From positions 1 to 64,000 of the forward strand of contig WMBV01000027.1 of assembly GCA_017745595.1 (NCBI GenBank): 64,000 bases of DNA, read 5' to 3'. A program made the translations under genes and the position numbers. Shown piece after piece: positions 36,552 through 45,575 of this stretch. The notes under the pieces are model-generated. The model searched no databases, was not told the DNA's origin, and saw only the letters and a program-made list of their open reading frames with translations. Source of the DNA: Bordetella petrii (lineage in GTDB: Bacteria; Pseudomonadota; Gammaproteobacteria; Burkholderiales; Burkholderiaceae_B). Every line of letters begins with the position of its first letter. Positions within the stretch are counted from its first letter, which is position 1.

Positions 36552-37709
36552 TTATGCGACGGACTGCGCGTCGCCGAGCCGCAACGGATCCGGCGTATCG
36601 AGCAGTGCGCGGGAGATGAGCCGCCGATGTTCGTACGTCGAGCCCGCCCGCACCCCCCAGGACGCGACCTTGCGATACCAGAGGTTGATGTCGAATTCCG
36701 ATATGAAGCCGATGCCGCCGTGCATCTGTTGTGCCGAGCGGCATACCATCAGGCATTGTTCGTTGGCGAAAGACTTCGCTTGCGCGATTTCCACCCTGGC
36801 CGGCAGGCCCTGGGCCAGGCGCCATGCCGCTTCCCGGCCGAGCAGCTGTGCGCCGTCGACGGCATTGAGCATGTCGGCCGCCATATGCTGTATGGCCTGG
36901 AAGGCCCCGATCGGCTGGCCGAAGGCTTCACGCTGCGAGACGTACGCAGCGGCAAGTTCCGTCGCCTTGCGGGCCGCCCCCTGCATCCGGCACGCCGTGA
37001 AAAGTGCCGCGTAATCCATCAAGTCGTCGACCGCCGCCTGCCCGGCGCCGACCAGGTTTTCCACGGGTACGCGCACGTGCTCGAAAGTCACGAAGCATTC
37101 CTGGTCTTTGGCGAGCGGCCGCAGGCGCTCGGCCCGGATGCCCGGCGCGTTGGTATCGACCAGGACCAGCGCCCGCCCGGCGGGCCGCCCGCCGTCCTCG
37201 AGGCGGACCGCCACCAGGCAATGCGAGGCATTCTGGAAATCGGCAACGAAGCGCTTGCACCCGGACAGCACGAGCGCATCGCCATCCCGCCTGGCGGCCA
37301 TGGCAATGTCGTCGGCCGACCATCGGCCGGATTCCTCTTGTATTGCGAAGCTCAGAATCGACTCGCCGCGGATCACCGCCGCCAGCATGGCCTTCTGCGA
37401 TGCCTGGCCGTATTTCTCGATGACGAGGGCAGGCACCAGGGTGGAAAGCACCGGCAGCGGCGCGATATGACGGCCGAGCTCTTCGAACAACAAGGCCAGG
37501 TAGGTCAGCGGCAGCGCCTGGCCTCCGTATTGCCCGGGCAGCGACAAGCCCAGCCAGCCCAGCTCGGAAAATTTCTTCCAGAGCGGGGCTGAGTATCCGC
37601 TTTCGCTCCGTTCGGCATCCCGTACGATGGCCGGATCGCATTCCGCCGACAGGAAAGTCCTGGCGGTTTCCAGAATGAGGGTTTCCTGTTCGTCCAACAA
37701 CACATCCAT
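36552..37709 (-). CDS. Acyl-CoA dehydrogenase (second of a pair)
   Basis: 385 residues, last gene of the leftward catabolic operon. N-terminal helical domain, beta domain (about 125-230) and C-terminal helical domain with QREAFGQPIGAFQAIQH and QMHGGIGF. Oxidises an acyl-CoA to the enoyl-CoA with FAD, passing electrons to ETF. The usual C-terminal YEG motif carrying the base in many family members is absent (RAGSTYEHRR instead). It lies 19 bp from a second dehydrogenase gene. Such pairs can form heteromeric enzymes on bulky or dicarboxylic CoA esters; that is inference here. Confidence 0.88.
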   Translation of the reverse strand: MDVLLDEQETLILETARTFLSAECDPAIVRDAERSESGYSAPLWKKFSELGWLGLSLPGQYGGQALPLTYLALLFEELGRHIAPLPVLSTLVPALVIEKYGQASQKAMLAAVIRGESILSFAIQEESGRWSADDIAMAARRDGDALVLSGCKRFVADFQNASHCLVAVRLEDGGRPAGRALVLVDTNAPGIRAERLRPLAKDQECFVTFEHVRVPVENLVGAGQAAVDDLMDYAALFTACRMQGAARKATELAAAYVSQREAFGQPIGAFQAIQHMAADMLNAVDGAQLLGREAAWRLAQGLPARVEIAQAKSFANEQCLMVCRSAQQMHGGIGFISEFDINLWYRKVASWGVRAGSTYEHRRLISRALLDTPDPLRLGDAQSVA

Positions 37710-37728
37710 TTCGTTTTCCTCTGAATGC

Positions 37729-38970
37729 TCAAGGCTTCGCCGCGATGGCCTTTGGCCGGTTCGCCGGCTTCGGCATGCCCAGGCCCTTGCGGGCGATCTG
37801 GTCTCTCATGACCTGCACGCTGCCGTGATTGACCGTCGACTGGAATGCCCCCAGCAAATTGTGGGCGAAGACGCCCGAGTCGATGGCGCCGGGCGACCCG
37901 TTCAGCAATTCCGCGTAGGGCCCGAGCATCTGGCTGATTGCCTCGGTGGCACGCACGCCGTGCTCCGGGCCGGCGACTTTTTCCCCCGACCCTTCATAGC
38001 TGAAATTGCCGGACCGCGCGGCAATCGACAGGCTGCGCATCGTCATCAGCCGGCACATCTGTGCCTCGGTCCAGAGATCGGCCACCTTGTCGCGCACGGC
38101 GGGATCGTCTTTCAGATGCGCGACGCACGCCTCGCCGGACTTGAGAAGATTCACGATGTCTTCGGTTCTCCGGACCGACATCAGGTATCGCCATGCCCCG
38201 ACCCGATCCAGGTTGAGGCCGCGTTGCGTCACGTTCCAGCCGTCGCCTTCCTGCCCCAACAGGCACGATGCGGGCACTTCCACGTTGTCGAAGAACACCT
38301 CGTTGGTACGCCCTTCGCCATAAGTGGTGTGAACCGGCGCCTTGGGCTCGTTCTGGATCGTCCACAGTGGCCGCACCGTGATGCCCGGGGTGTCCATGGG
38401 CACCAGCAGCACCGACAGGCCGGCCTGCCGGCGGGACTCGGGATCGGTGCGGACGAGCAGAAAGATGTGCGTGGCGTTCTGGGCGTTGGTGGTGTAGATT
38501 TTCTGCCCGTTGACGATGTACTTGTCGCCCTGGCGCGTGGCCCGGCAGCGCAATCCCGCCAGGTCGGTGCCGCAATGCGGCTCGCTATAGCCCTGGCAGA
38601 AACTGATCTGCAGGCGGGCGCAGCCCGGCAGATATTGTTGCTTCTGTTCTTCGGTACCCGAAGCCAGGATGGCGGGCCCGCCGGTGCCGCCGCCGCCCAC
38701 GCGCATATCGCAGGCCCGCACGAACTCCTCTTCGACTATGTATTGCGTGACGGCGCTGCCCTGCTGCCCGCCATATTCCTTCGGCCAACTGATGGCCAGC
38801 CAGCCGCGGCGATAGATGGCCTCTTGCAGGGCAAGCAGCTTGGGCCCCTTGCCCTGCCCCGCGTGGGCAGCGGCGAGTTCGGCCCGTACCTCATCGGTGA
38901 TATGTTCGCGGATGAAGCCGCGGACCGAGGCCCGCAACGCCATTTCTTCCGCACTGAACGCGAAATCCAT
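37729..38970 (-). CDS. Acyl-CoA dehydrogenase (first of a pair)
   Basis: 413 residues, large-type member resembling PimC/FadE enzymes. The FAD/substrate motif is YSEPHCGTDLAGL, with VNGQKIYTTNA and a C-terminal region lacking the common YEG signature. Good family length. Transcribed after the CaiB gene (48 bp gap) and before the smaller dehydrogenase. Probably introduces a double bond into the CoA ester made by the CoA-transferase. Confidence 0.9.
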   Translation of the reverse strand: MDFAFSAEEMALRASVRGFIREHITDEVRAELAAAHAGQGKGPKLLALQEAIYRRGWLAISWPKEYGGQQGSAVTQYIVEEEFVRACDMRVGGGGTGGPAILASGTEEQKQQYLPGCARLQISFCQGYSEPHCGTDLAGLRCRATRQGDKYIVNGQKIYTTNAQNATHIFLLVRTDPESRRQAGLSVLLVPMDTPGITVRPLWTIQNEPKAPVHTTYGEGRTNEVFFDNVEVPASCLLGQEGDGWNVTQRGLNLDRVGAWRYLMSVRRTEDIVNLLKSGEACVAHLKDDPAVRDKVADLWTEAQMCRLMTMRSLSIAARSGNFSYEGSGEKVAGPEHGVRATEAISQMLGPYAELLNGSPGAIDSGVFAHNLLGAFQSTVNHGSVQVMRDQIARKGLGMPKPANRPKAIAAKP

Positions 38971-39018
38971 GAATGTTTTCTCCTTACGCCAAACCTTGGA
39001 ATCTTCGAGACCGGAGCT

Positions 39019-40248
39019 TCAAAGCCTGATGGCCCCGTCCCGCGCCAGCCGCTCCATGTCTTCCTCGCTGTAGTCCAGGCGCGCAAGAATCTGCCGGGTG
39101 TCCTGGCCTATCTTGGGGCGGCCGGGCCACCTGACCTTGCCCGGCCAGCGCCGAAAGCGGGGAACGACGCCCTGCAGCCGCAACGTGCCCAAGACCGCGT
39201 CATCGAGTTCCACAAAGGTCTGGCGCTCGATCACATGGCGATCGCCAAAGAGCTGTTCGACGTCGTAGACGGGGCCGGCGACGACGCCGGCTTGCTCAAA
39301 GACATCCAGGACTTCTTTCTGCGTATGCCGATACACCCAGTCGGCCACCGCGCCGTCGCATTCGGCGAGCTTCTGCATGCGTTGGGGATTGGTCTGCAAA
39401 TCGGGCCGGTCCGCCAGGTCGGATCGGCCGATCGCATTGAACAGGCGCCGGGCGCCGGAGTTGGCCGCCGCCGACACCGCGATCCAGCGGTTGTCGGACG
39501 TCTGGTAGGTATTGCGCGGCGTCGTCCAGGTAGAGCGGTTGCCGCGCCGCTGCCCGACCACGCCGAGCTGGTCGTAGTCGACCGCCATCGCGCCCAGCAG
39601 CGACAGCATGGGTTCGTACAAGCTGATTTCGACGTCATCGCCCACGCCGCCGTTCTTGGAACGATTGACCAGCGCGGCCAGTACCGACATGGCGCCGGTC
39701 AGCGCGGCGACGCCATCGGCGATCGGATAGGCGGGCAGCGTGGGCGGACCGTCGGCCTCGCCGGTCGTATGCGCGAAGCCGCTGAAGGCCTCGGCCAGCG
39801 TGCCCATGCCGGGCCGCGACCGATAGGGGCCGGTTTGCCCGTAGCCGCTGATATGCAGCATGACCAGGCCCGGATTGGCCGCGGACAGGGTTTCATAATC
39901 CAGCCCCCAGGTGGCGAGCTTGCCGGGGCGGAAGTTTTCAATGACCACGTCCGCCGTGGCCGCAAGGCGCCGAACGAGCTCGGCCCCATCGGGGGTCTTG
40001 ATATCCACGGCCGCCACTTGCTTGCCGCGATTGGTCGCCCGCCACCAAAGCGGCTCGTCATTCTTGGTGCGCCCCATTCTCCTGACTTCATCGCCCTTCG
40101 GGGGCTCGATCTTGATGACCTCGGCGCCCAGATCCGCGAGATACGCCGAGGCCATGGGCCCCGCGAAAAGCATGCCTATTTCCAGTACCTTGATTCCGAC
40201 CAGGGGGCCCTGGGCGGAAGGATCGGGTGACTCGGTGTTGGACTTCAT
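39019..40248 (-). CDS. CaiB/BaiF-family CoA-transferase
   Basis: 409 residues from ATG 40248. Family start VGIKVLEIGMLFAGPMASAYLADLGAEVIKIEPP, NRGKQ at about 73-77, and the putative catalytic aspartate Asp178 in YPIADGVAALTG. Class III CoA-transferases move CoA between carboxylic acids. In this operon it most likely activates the imported acid with CoA from succinyl-CoA or acetyl-CoA for the two acyl-CoA dehydrogenases; the donor is not readable from sequence. Confidence 0.92.
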   Translation of the reverse strand: MKSNTESPDPSAQGPLVGIKVLEIGMLFAGPMASAYLADLGAEVIKIEPPKGDEVRRMGRTKNDEPLWWRATNRGKQVAAVDIKTPDGAELVRRLAATADVVIENFRPGKLATWGLDYETLSAANPGLVMLHISGYGQTGPYRSRPGMGTLAEAFSGFAHTTGEADGPPTLPAYPIADGVAALTGAMSVLAALVNRSKNGGVGDDVEISLYEPMLSLLGAMAVDYDQLGVVGQRRGNRSTWTTPRNTYQTSDNRWIAVSAAANSGARRLFNAIGRSDLADRPDLQTNPQRMQKLAECDGAVADWVYRHTQKEVLDVFEQAGVVAGPVYDVEQLFGDRHVIERQTFVELDDAVLGTLRLQGVVPRFRRWPGKVRWPGRPKIGQDTRQILARLDYSEEDMERLARDGAIRL

Positions 40249-40307
40249 CAGAGAATTTCCGAAAAGTGGGAATGGAAGGTGCCGGAGTGGATGGAAGGCC
40301 GTCCGGA

Positions 40308-41663
40308 CTACGATGCGGGCGCCTGGCAGGCATGCAGCGCGGGAAGACGCTCGAGTTGCGACAACCGCTCGTGGATCGATGCCGCGGCCGTCTCGGAAAT
40401 GGCCCGGGTGGCGCAGCTCATGAACTTCGCGCGAATCTCGTCGTCGGAAAGCGGCGCGCCGGCGGCGCCACGCGCCAGCACCACGGGCGCGCTCTGCAGC
40501 GTGCGCCCGTCCCGCAGCGCCACGGCGACCTGGTCGTGCGGCGCATAGCCGGTTGCGGGATCTTCCCGAGGGTCGAACTGCAGCTCCACGCGCTCGAACA
40601 AGCCCTGGACGTCTTGCCTTTGCACGAAAGCGTCGTCGAGCTCGCCCAGGCCGACGCGCCCGGCCACCAGCGCGCAAGCCATGGCGAACTGGATGCTGAA
40701 CTTCGCCTCGAGTCCGGTCATGGGGCGCGCATTGCGCAGCACCCTGGCGTTGCGGCGGCTCATCGAGACGACGATGCGAGCCACCTGATCCGCCGCGATC
40801 GACGGATGCGCGCCCCTCAATTCCAGCATTGCGTCAATCGGCCGGTGCGTGCAGTAGCAGGTCGGGTATTTCTTGATGTTCAAGCCGATTTCGACGATGC
40901 GCCAGCGCCGGCCGATCTGCACCGGCTCGTCGAGATTCACCGCCCCCGCCGGCGATACCGCGGCCAGGAAGCCCTGTGGATGCTCCAGCGCATCCATGGC
41001 CGCGGACATGCCCGCGGCGGCAAGCCGCGCGGAAATCACCCCGGCATGCGCGGCCCGGCCGGCATGAAACGGCTTCGCCATCGAGCCGAAATTGGCGGTA
41101 ATGCCGGCGCTTTGCGATGCGCCCAGCGACAGGGCCGCCGCGGTCCGGTCCGGATCCAGCCGGCGCAACCGGGCGCAGGCCGCCGCCGCGGCGATGGGGC
41201 CGAATATCCCGGTCGGATGCCAGCCCTTTGTATGGTATTGGCCGGCTTCGCGCTGCATGAGCTCGGCCCAGGTTTCAAAACCCGCCACATAGGCGCACAG
41301 CATGTCGCGGCCGGACGCGCCCAGGTGTTCGGCCTCGGCCACGATGGCCGGCACCAGCACCGCGCTGGGATGCGCCGACAGGGCCGTATCGTCGAAATCG
41401 AGGGTGTGCGTCGCGACGGCATTGATCCACGCCGCCTCGGGAGCACCGGCCCTGCCGGCCCCCCAGAGCAGCGAGGCGTCGCCCGGGGCCGGCGACAGCG
41501 TCTCGGCCAGGATCGACACGCAGGGCTCGTCCTTGCCGGCCAGCATGACGCCGACCGCGTCGATGAAACCGCGCTTGGCCATGTCGATCCCGGAACCCGG
41601 GATGCCGTCGAACTCCAGCCCCGACGCGGCCGCGGCAAGATCGCGAGTCAGCGATGTACTCAT
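40308..41663 (-). CDS. MmgE/PrpD-family protein
   Basis: 451 residues from ATG 41663. The MmgE/PrpD all-helical lyase pattern is clear (TLDFDDTALSAHPSAVLVPAI near residue 90, GWHPTGIFGPIAAA near 145, KKYPTCYCTHRPIDA near 260). Members include 2-methylcitrate and aconitate-type dehydratases and itaconate-related enzymes acting on tri- or dicarboxylates. Presence beside a TPP-dependent oxoacid decarboxylase and CoA enzymes points to a branched dicarboxylate or tricarboxylate as pathway intermediate. Confidence 0.9.
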   Translation of the reverse strand: MSTSLTRDLAAAASGLEFDGIPGSGIDMAKRGFIDAVGVMLAGKDEPCVSILAETLSPAPGDASLLWGAGRAGAPEAAWINAVATHTLDFDDTALSAHPSAVLVPAIVAEAEHLGASGRDMLCAYVAGFETWAELMQREAGQYHTKGWHPTGIFGPIAAAAACARLRRLDPDRTAAALSLGASQSAGITANFGSMAKPFHAGRAAHAGVISARLAAAGMSAAMDALEHPQGFLAAVSPAGAVNLDEPVQIGRRWRIVEIGLNIKKYPTCYCTHRPIDAMLELRGAHPSIAADQVARIVVSMSRRNARVLRNARPMTGLEAKFSIQFAMACALVAGRVGLGELDDAFVQRQDVQGLFERVELQFDPREDPATGYAPHDQVAVALRDGRTLQSAPVVLARGAAGAPLSDDEIRAKFMSCATRAISETAAASIHERLSQLERLPALHACQAPAS

Positions 41664-41738
41664 ATCGTCTGCTCCCGGGCCGGTGCGCGGGCACACCGCG
41701 CCAGTTCGTGGGCAAGCGCCAGGACCGTATCTCGACGT

Positions 41739-42758
41739 TTACTCAATCGTGACTCCGGCTTTCTTGATCAAGGCCGCCCAGACCTGGATCTCGCGTTCGA
41801 TTTTTTTCCTGAACTCGGCCGGCGTGTCGCCGACGGGGTCCAGCCCCTGGTGATTGAGCCACTCTTTGTTGGCGGGCATGGCCACGGAAGCGGCAAGCGC
41901 CGCCGCCAGCTCTTGCACGATCTCTGGAGGCGTGCCGGCGGGAGCCGACAACCCGTACCAGACGCTGGTGTCGTAACCCGGCACGCCCGATGCGTCGATA
42001 GTGGGCAGTTCCGGCCACAGAGCGGTGCGCTCTTTGGTGGAAACCGCCAGGGCGCGCACTCTGCCCGCGGCGCTGAACGGCTTGGCCGTCGCCAGCGGGT
42101 TCATCATCATCTCGGTCTCGCCCGAGGCCACCGCGTTGAGCGAGGGCGCCCCCCCTTTGTAGGGAATGTGCATGACGTTGATGCCGGCCATCGACTTGAA
42201 CAGTTCCATGGACAGGTGGACCGAGGTGCCGATACCGGACGAGGCGTAGTTGTACTTGCCGGGGCTCTTGCGGCAATACGCGACCAGTTCGGCCACCGAA
42301 TTCACGGGCACGCGCGGGTTCACCAGCAAAGAGAACGCGCCGGCAGCCACCATGCTTACCGGAATGAAGTCTTCAAGGACGTTGTACGACAGCTTCTTCT
42401 CGGCCGCGGCCTCTACCGCGATCGTGCCGGTGTGTATCAGCAGGGTGTTGCCGTCGGCCGGGGATCTGGCGACGAACTCGGTACCGAGCGAGGCGCCCGC
42501 CCCGCCTTTGTTGTCCACGATGACGGGGCGGCCCAGGCGTTCGCTCAGCCAGCTCGCGGTGCCGCGCCCGACGATATCGGCGGATCCGCCCGGCGCATAA
42601 GGAACGACGATCCGCAATGGAGTGTTCGCGCGGGCAAAAGACACATACGAGGCGATTCCCAGCGCGGCGCCCGCCGCGGTTGCGCGAAGTATGCGACGGC
42701 GGGGCATATCGACCGTCGGAGGGGTGATTCGATCTTGGTGCTTGGCGGATTGTCTCAT
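41739..42758 (-). CDS. Bug-family (TctC-type) periplasmic solute receptor
   Basis: 339 residues from ATG 42758, or 322 from an internal ATG at 42707 just before PRRRILRATAAG. The signal peptide is Arg-rich and could be Tat-like, cleaved near SFARA. The mature part has the Bug motif LRIVVPYAPGGSADIVGR and the DNKGGAGASLGTEFVA segment for carboxylate binding. It supplies substrate to TctAB-type permeases; the only permease genes in the window are at 10-12 kb. Within the catabolic operon it indicates uptake of the pathway's carboxylate. Confidence 0.93.
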   Translation of the reverse strand: MRQSAKHQDRITPPTVDMPRRRILRATAAGAALGIASYVSFARANTPLRIVVPYAPGGSADIVGRGTASWLSERLGRPVIVDNKGGAGASLGTEFVARSPADGNTLLIHTGTIAVEAAAEKKLSYNVLEDFIPVSMVAAGAFSLLVNPRVPVNSVAELVAYCRKSPGKYNYASSGIGTSVHLSMELFKSMAGINVMHIPYKGGAPSLNAVASGETEMMMNPLATAKPFSAAGRVRALAVSTKERTALWPELPTIDASGVPGYDTSVWYGLSAPAGTPPEIVQELAAALAASVAMPANKEWLNHQGLDPVGDTPAEFRKKIEREIQVWAALIKKAGVTIE

Positions 42759-42783
42759 GTCGTTGTGTTATTCCGTTGAGTCG

Positions 42784-45417
42784 TCACTGGAAGGCGGCGG
42801 CCACAATTGCTGCCTGGTGCGCCGAATGAAGCTCGTGAAAGCTTCCCGCCGGAGAAGCCGATTCGGGACGGCCTCGGTAGCCGACCTGGGGCTGGCCTAC
42901 CCCGCAAGCTCTTGCCACTGCTTCAAGCTGCCTGTCGAGCCAACTCCAGGCGCCCATGTTGGCCGGTTCTTCTTGCACCCAGATCAGCGTGGCATGCGGA
43001 AGCTTCCGGAGAAATGCGGAAAGCGCCGCGGTGGGCAGCGGATAGAGTTGCTCGAGCCGGACGATCGCGGTGCGGCGATCGTCGCGACGCTGCCGCTCGC
43101 CTTCGAGTTCGTAGGCAATCTTTCCGCAGCAGAACAACACCCGGTCGATGACAGGCTCCTCATCGCCGGCATGCTCCGCCCCGGGGCCGCTGATGTGCAG
43201 CGGCTGGAAGGCGGTGCCGGCAGCGAAGTCGGGCAATGCCGAGACGGCCGCCGGCAGCCGCAGCAGGGTCTTGGGGGCAAACACGACGAGCGGCTTGCGT
43301 ACCGGGTCGTGCGCCTGCTGCCGCAGCAGGTGGAAATAATTGGCGGGTGTCGTCGGTATGGCAATGCGCAGATTGTCTTGCGCCGCCAATTGCAGAAACC
43401 GTTCGATACGGGCCGAAGAGTGTTCCGGCCCCTGGCCTTCCAGCCCGTGTGGAAGCAGCATGACCAGCGACGATTGCTGCCGCCATTTTTCTTCGCCGCT
43501 GGCGATGAACTGGTCGATCATGATCTGTGCCCCATTGGCGAAATCGCCGAACTGGGCTTCCCAGATGGTCAGGGCCTGCCGGTTTGCCAGGCTGTATCCG
43601 TATTCGTAGCCGAGTACGGCGTATTCGGACAGCGGGCTATTGATGACCTGGAAATCGGCCCGTGCCTGGGGCAGGTGCCGCAGGCTGATATGGCGCCGGC
43701 CGTTGTGCACGTCGGTCAGCGCGAAGTGCCGGTGGGAAAAGGCGCCGCGCACGACATCCTGGCCGGTCAGGCGAATGGCGATGCCGTCGGCGAGCAGGCT
43801 GGCGAACGCCAATGCTTCTGCGACTGCCCACACGATACCCTTGCCGGTATCGCCTCGCTGGCGCACCAGCCGCGCGAGTTTCGCCTCGATGGCGATATCG
43901 TCCGGAACCGCTGCAAGATGCGCAAGAAACGCACGCAGGCTGGGCTCGTCGACCCCCGGCACGCTCCCGCTCGCGGCGCGTTCCGCCCGCGGCGGCGCGT
44001 CGCCGGCAACGGGCCGCCACTCGGCCATTCGTGCGTAGGCCGCATCGAGCTCGGCCTGATAGGCGCTTTTGATCGCTGGCGGCACCGACGGGGACAGCGT
44101 GCCGGCGTCGAGCAGTTCCGCCTCGAACCGCTGCAGGGCAGTAGGCTTGGCGTCGAGCACTCGGTACAGCCCGGGCTGGGTGAAGCGGGGTTCGTCGATT
44201 TCGTTGTGGCCATTGCGGCGATAGCAGACCAGGTCGATGACGGCATCGCGCGAGTGCGCGGCGCGGAATCCGCTGGCCAGGTCGGCGGCGCGCAGCATGG
44301 CCTCGACGTCGTCGCCGTTGGCGTGAACGATGAGACTGTCGATGGCTTTCCAGGGGCCGGTACAGTAGTGCGAGCTGCGGCCTTCGTCGGGCTCGGTGGT
44401 GAAGCCGAGCTGGTTGTTGACCACGACGTGTATGGTGCCGCCGGTACAAAAGCCGGCGGGATGAGCCAGCTGCAGGGTTTCGGCCACCACCCCCTGCCCG
44501 ACCACCGCCGCATCCGTGTGCAGGACGATGCCCAGCACCTTGGCGCGACCGGCTCCGGCAAGCATGTCCTGGCGCGCCCGGGTATTTCCCAGAACGACCG
44601 CATCCACCGCCTCGAGGTGAGAAGGATTGGGCAGCAGCGTGACCCGCAAGCCCGTCTCGTGCAGGGTCGTCTCGAAACCAAGGTGATAGGGCACGTCGGC
44701 ACAGCTGTCGTGCGACGCGTAGGGAAACGCGCCCTTGAACTCGGCAAGCAGCGCGTCGAGCGGCTTGTCCAGGACGTTGGCCGCCAGGTTCAATCGCCCG
44801 CGATGCATCGTGCCGATCACCACCTCGGCGACCCCGTCCGCGGCGGCATTGCGCAGCAGGCGATCCAGCAGGGGAATCAGCGACTCGGCGCCCTCGGCGC
44901 CAAAACGTTTCTTGCCGGGGAATTTCTTGGCAAGAAAGCGCTCGAACTGTTCCGCTCGCGCCAGCTTACGGTGCGCGCGCAACAGCGTTTCGGCATCCCT
45001 GGGCCCCATGGATTCGACGGCCTGGCGGATCCACGCGACGATCTCGTCATTTCCAATGTGGGCCGTCTCAATGCCCAGCGACCCGCAGTAGGCGGCCGTG
45101 GCGGCGGCTACCGACGGCATGCCCGCCGTCACGGCCGTTGCGCGCCGGGCGACCTGCCCGGGGCCCGGCGCGGCGCCCAACGGATTCACGCCGGCCCGCA
45201 GATGCCCATGATTGCGCAGCCGTTCCACCTGCCACCGCGCGCCGTCTTCTTCGCGCCCATCGATCCCGACCAGCTCATCGACCAGTTGGAAAACCTGACT
45301 CCAGCTCTGGTGTACGGACGCGGGATCGGAGCGATACCGGTGGTACATGTCTTCCAGGAATGGAGCGGCGGCGGCATGGATGGCGCTTCCCACGGGCGTG
45401 GGTCGGTTGCTCGACAT
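42784..45417 (-). CDS. 2-oxoglutarate dehydrogenase E1-like, TPP-dependent oxoacid dehydrogenase
   Basis: 877 residues, shorter than typical SucA (about 930-960). The N-terminal E2-binding-type segment PFLEDMYHRYRSDPASVHQSW is kept. The core shows MHRGRLN (204-210), LLPNPSHLEAV and HTDAAVVGQGV (His300; SucA usually reads HGDAA). Later come NNQLGFTTEPDEGRS and CYRRNGHNE, and the C-terminal transketolase-like domain. No E2 (sucB) or E3 (lpd) gene is adjacent, so it must borrow them or act on another 2-oxo acid, for example 2-oxoadipate as in DHTKD1. First gene of the operon, divergent from lysR. Confidence 0.88.
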   Translation of the reverse strand: MSSNRPTPVGSAIHAAAAPFLEDMYHRYRSDPASVHQSWSQVFQLVDELVGIDGREEDGARWQVERLRNHGHLRAGVNPLGAAPGPGQVARRATAVTAGMPSVAAATAAYCGSLGIETAHIGNDEIVAWIRQAVESMGPRDAETLLRAHRKLARAEQFERFLAKKFPGKKRFGAEGAESLIPLLDRLLRNAAADGVAEVVIGTMHRGRLNLAANVLDKPLDALLAEFKGAFPYASHDSCADVPYHLGFETTLHETGLRVTLLPNPSHLEAVDAVVLGNTRARQDMLAGAGRAKVLGIVLHTDAAVVGQGVVAETLQLAHPAGFCTGGTIHVVVNNQLGFTTEPDEGRSSHYCTGPWKAIDSLIVHANGDDVEAMLRAADLASGFRAAHSRDAVIDLVCYRRNGHNEIDEPRFTQPGLYRVLDAKPTALQRFEAELLDAGTLSPSVPPAIKSAYQAELDAAYARMAEWRPVAGDAPPRAERAASGSVPGVDEPSLRAFLAHLAAVPDDIAIEAKLARLVRQRGDTGKGIVWAVAEALAFASLLADGIAIRLTGQDVVRGAFSHRHFALTDVHNGRRHISLRHLPQARADFQVINSPLSEYAVLGYEYGYSLANRQALTIWEAQFGDFANGAQIMIDQFIASGEEKWRQQSSLVMLLPHGLEGQGPEHSSARIERFLQLAAQDNLRIAIPTTPANYFHLLRQQAHDPVRKPLVVFAPKTLLRLPAAVSALPDFAAGTAFQPLHISGPGAEHAGDEEPVIDRVLFCCGKIAYELEGERQRRDDRRTAIVRLEQLYPLPTAALSAFLRKLPHATLIWVQEEPANMGAWSWLDRQLEAVARACGVGQPQVGYRGRPESASPAGSFHELHSAHQAAIVAAAFQ

Positions 45418-45443
45418 CGGAGCGTGTCCCCTTTCGTCTTAGT

Positions 45444-45460
45444 CTTCGGTGTGTCCGAAG
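45444..45460. promoter_or_regulatory. Candidate LysR operator
   Basis: CTTCGG-TGTGT-CCGAAG is a 6-5-6 palindrome containing T-N11-A (45446 and 45458), the classic LysR-site pattern. It lies in the 158-bp gap between the OGDH-E1-like gene and the divergent LysR gene, about 27 bp upstream of the operon start codon. Confidence 0.5.
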
Positions 45461-45575
45461 TGACGTAAGATTAGCGGCAAGCTCGGCGTTTGCGCGCTCA
45501 TCCAGCGGCTATCAGCTATGTTCATGGCGCATATCGACCGGCCGCCAATTCCGCACGAAATCCCTTATCGGCACC

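Noticed and set aside
34929-37592. 887-residue + strand frame
   Set aside because: Runs across three real genes on other frames or strands and has no coherent domain.
42622-45468. 948-residue + strand frame
   Set aside because: Antisense to the OGDH-E1-like gene, which has clear family motifs; the + frame is a compositional shadow.
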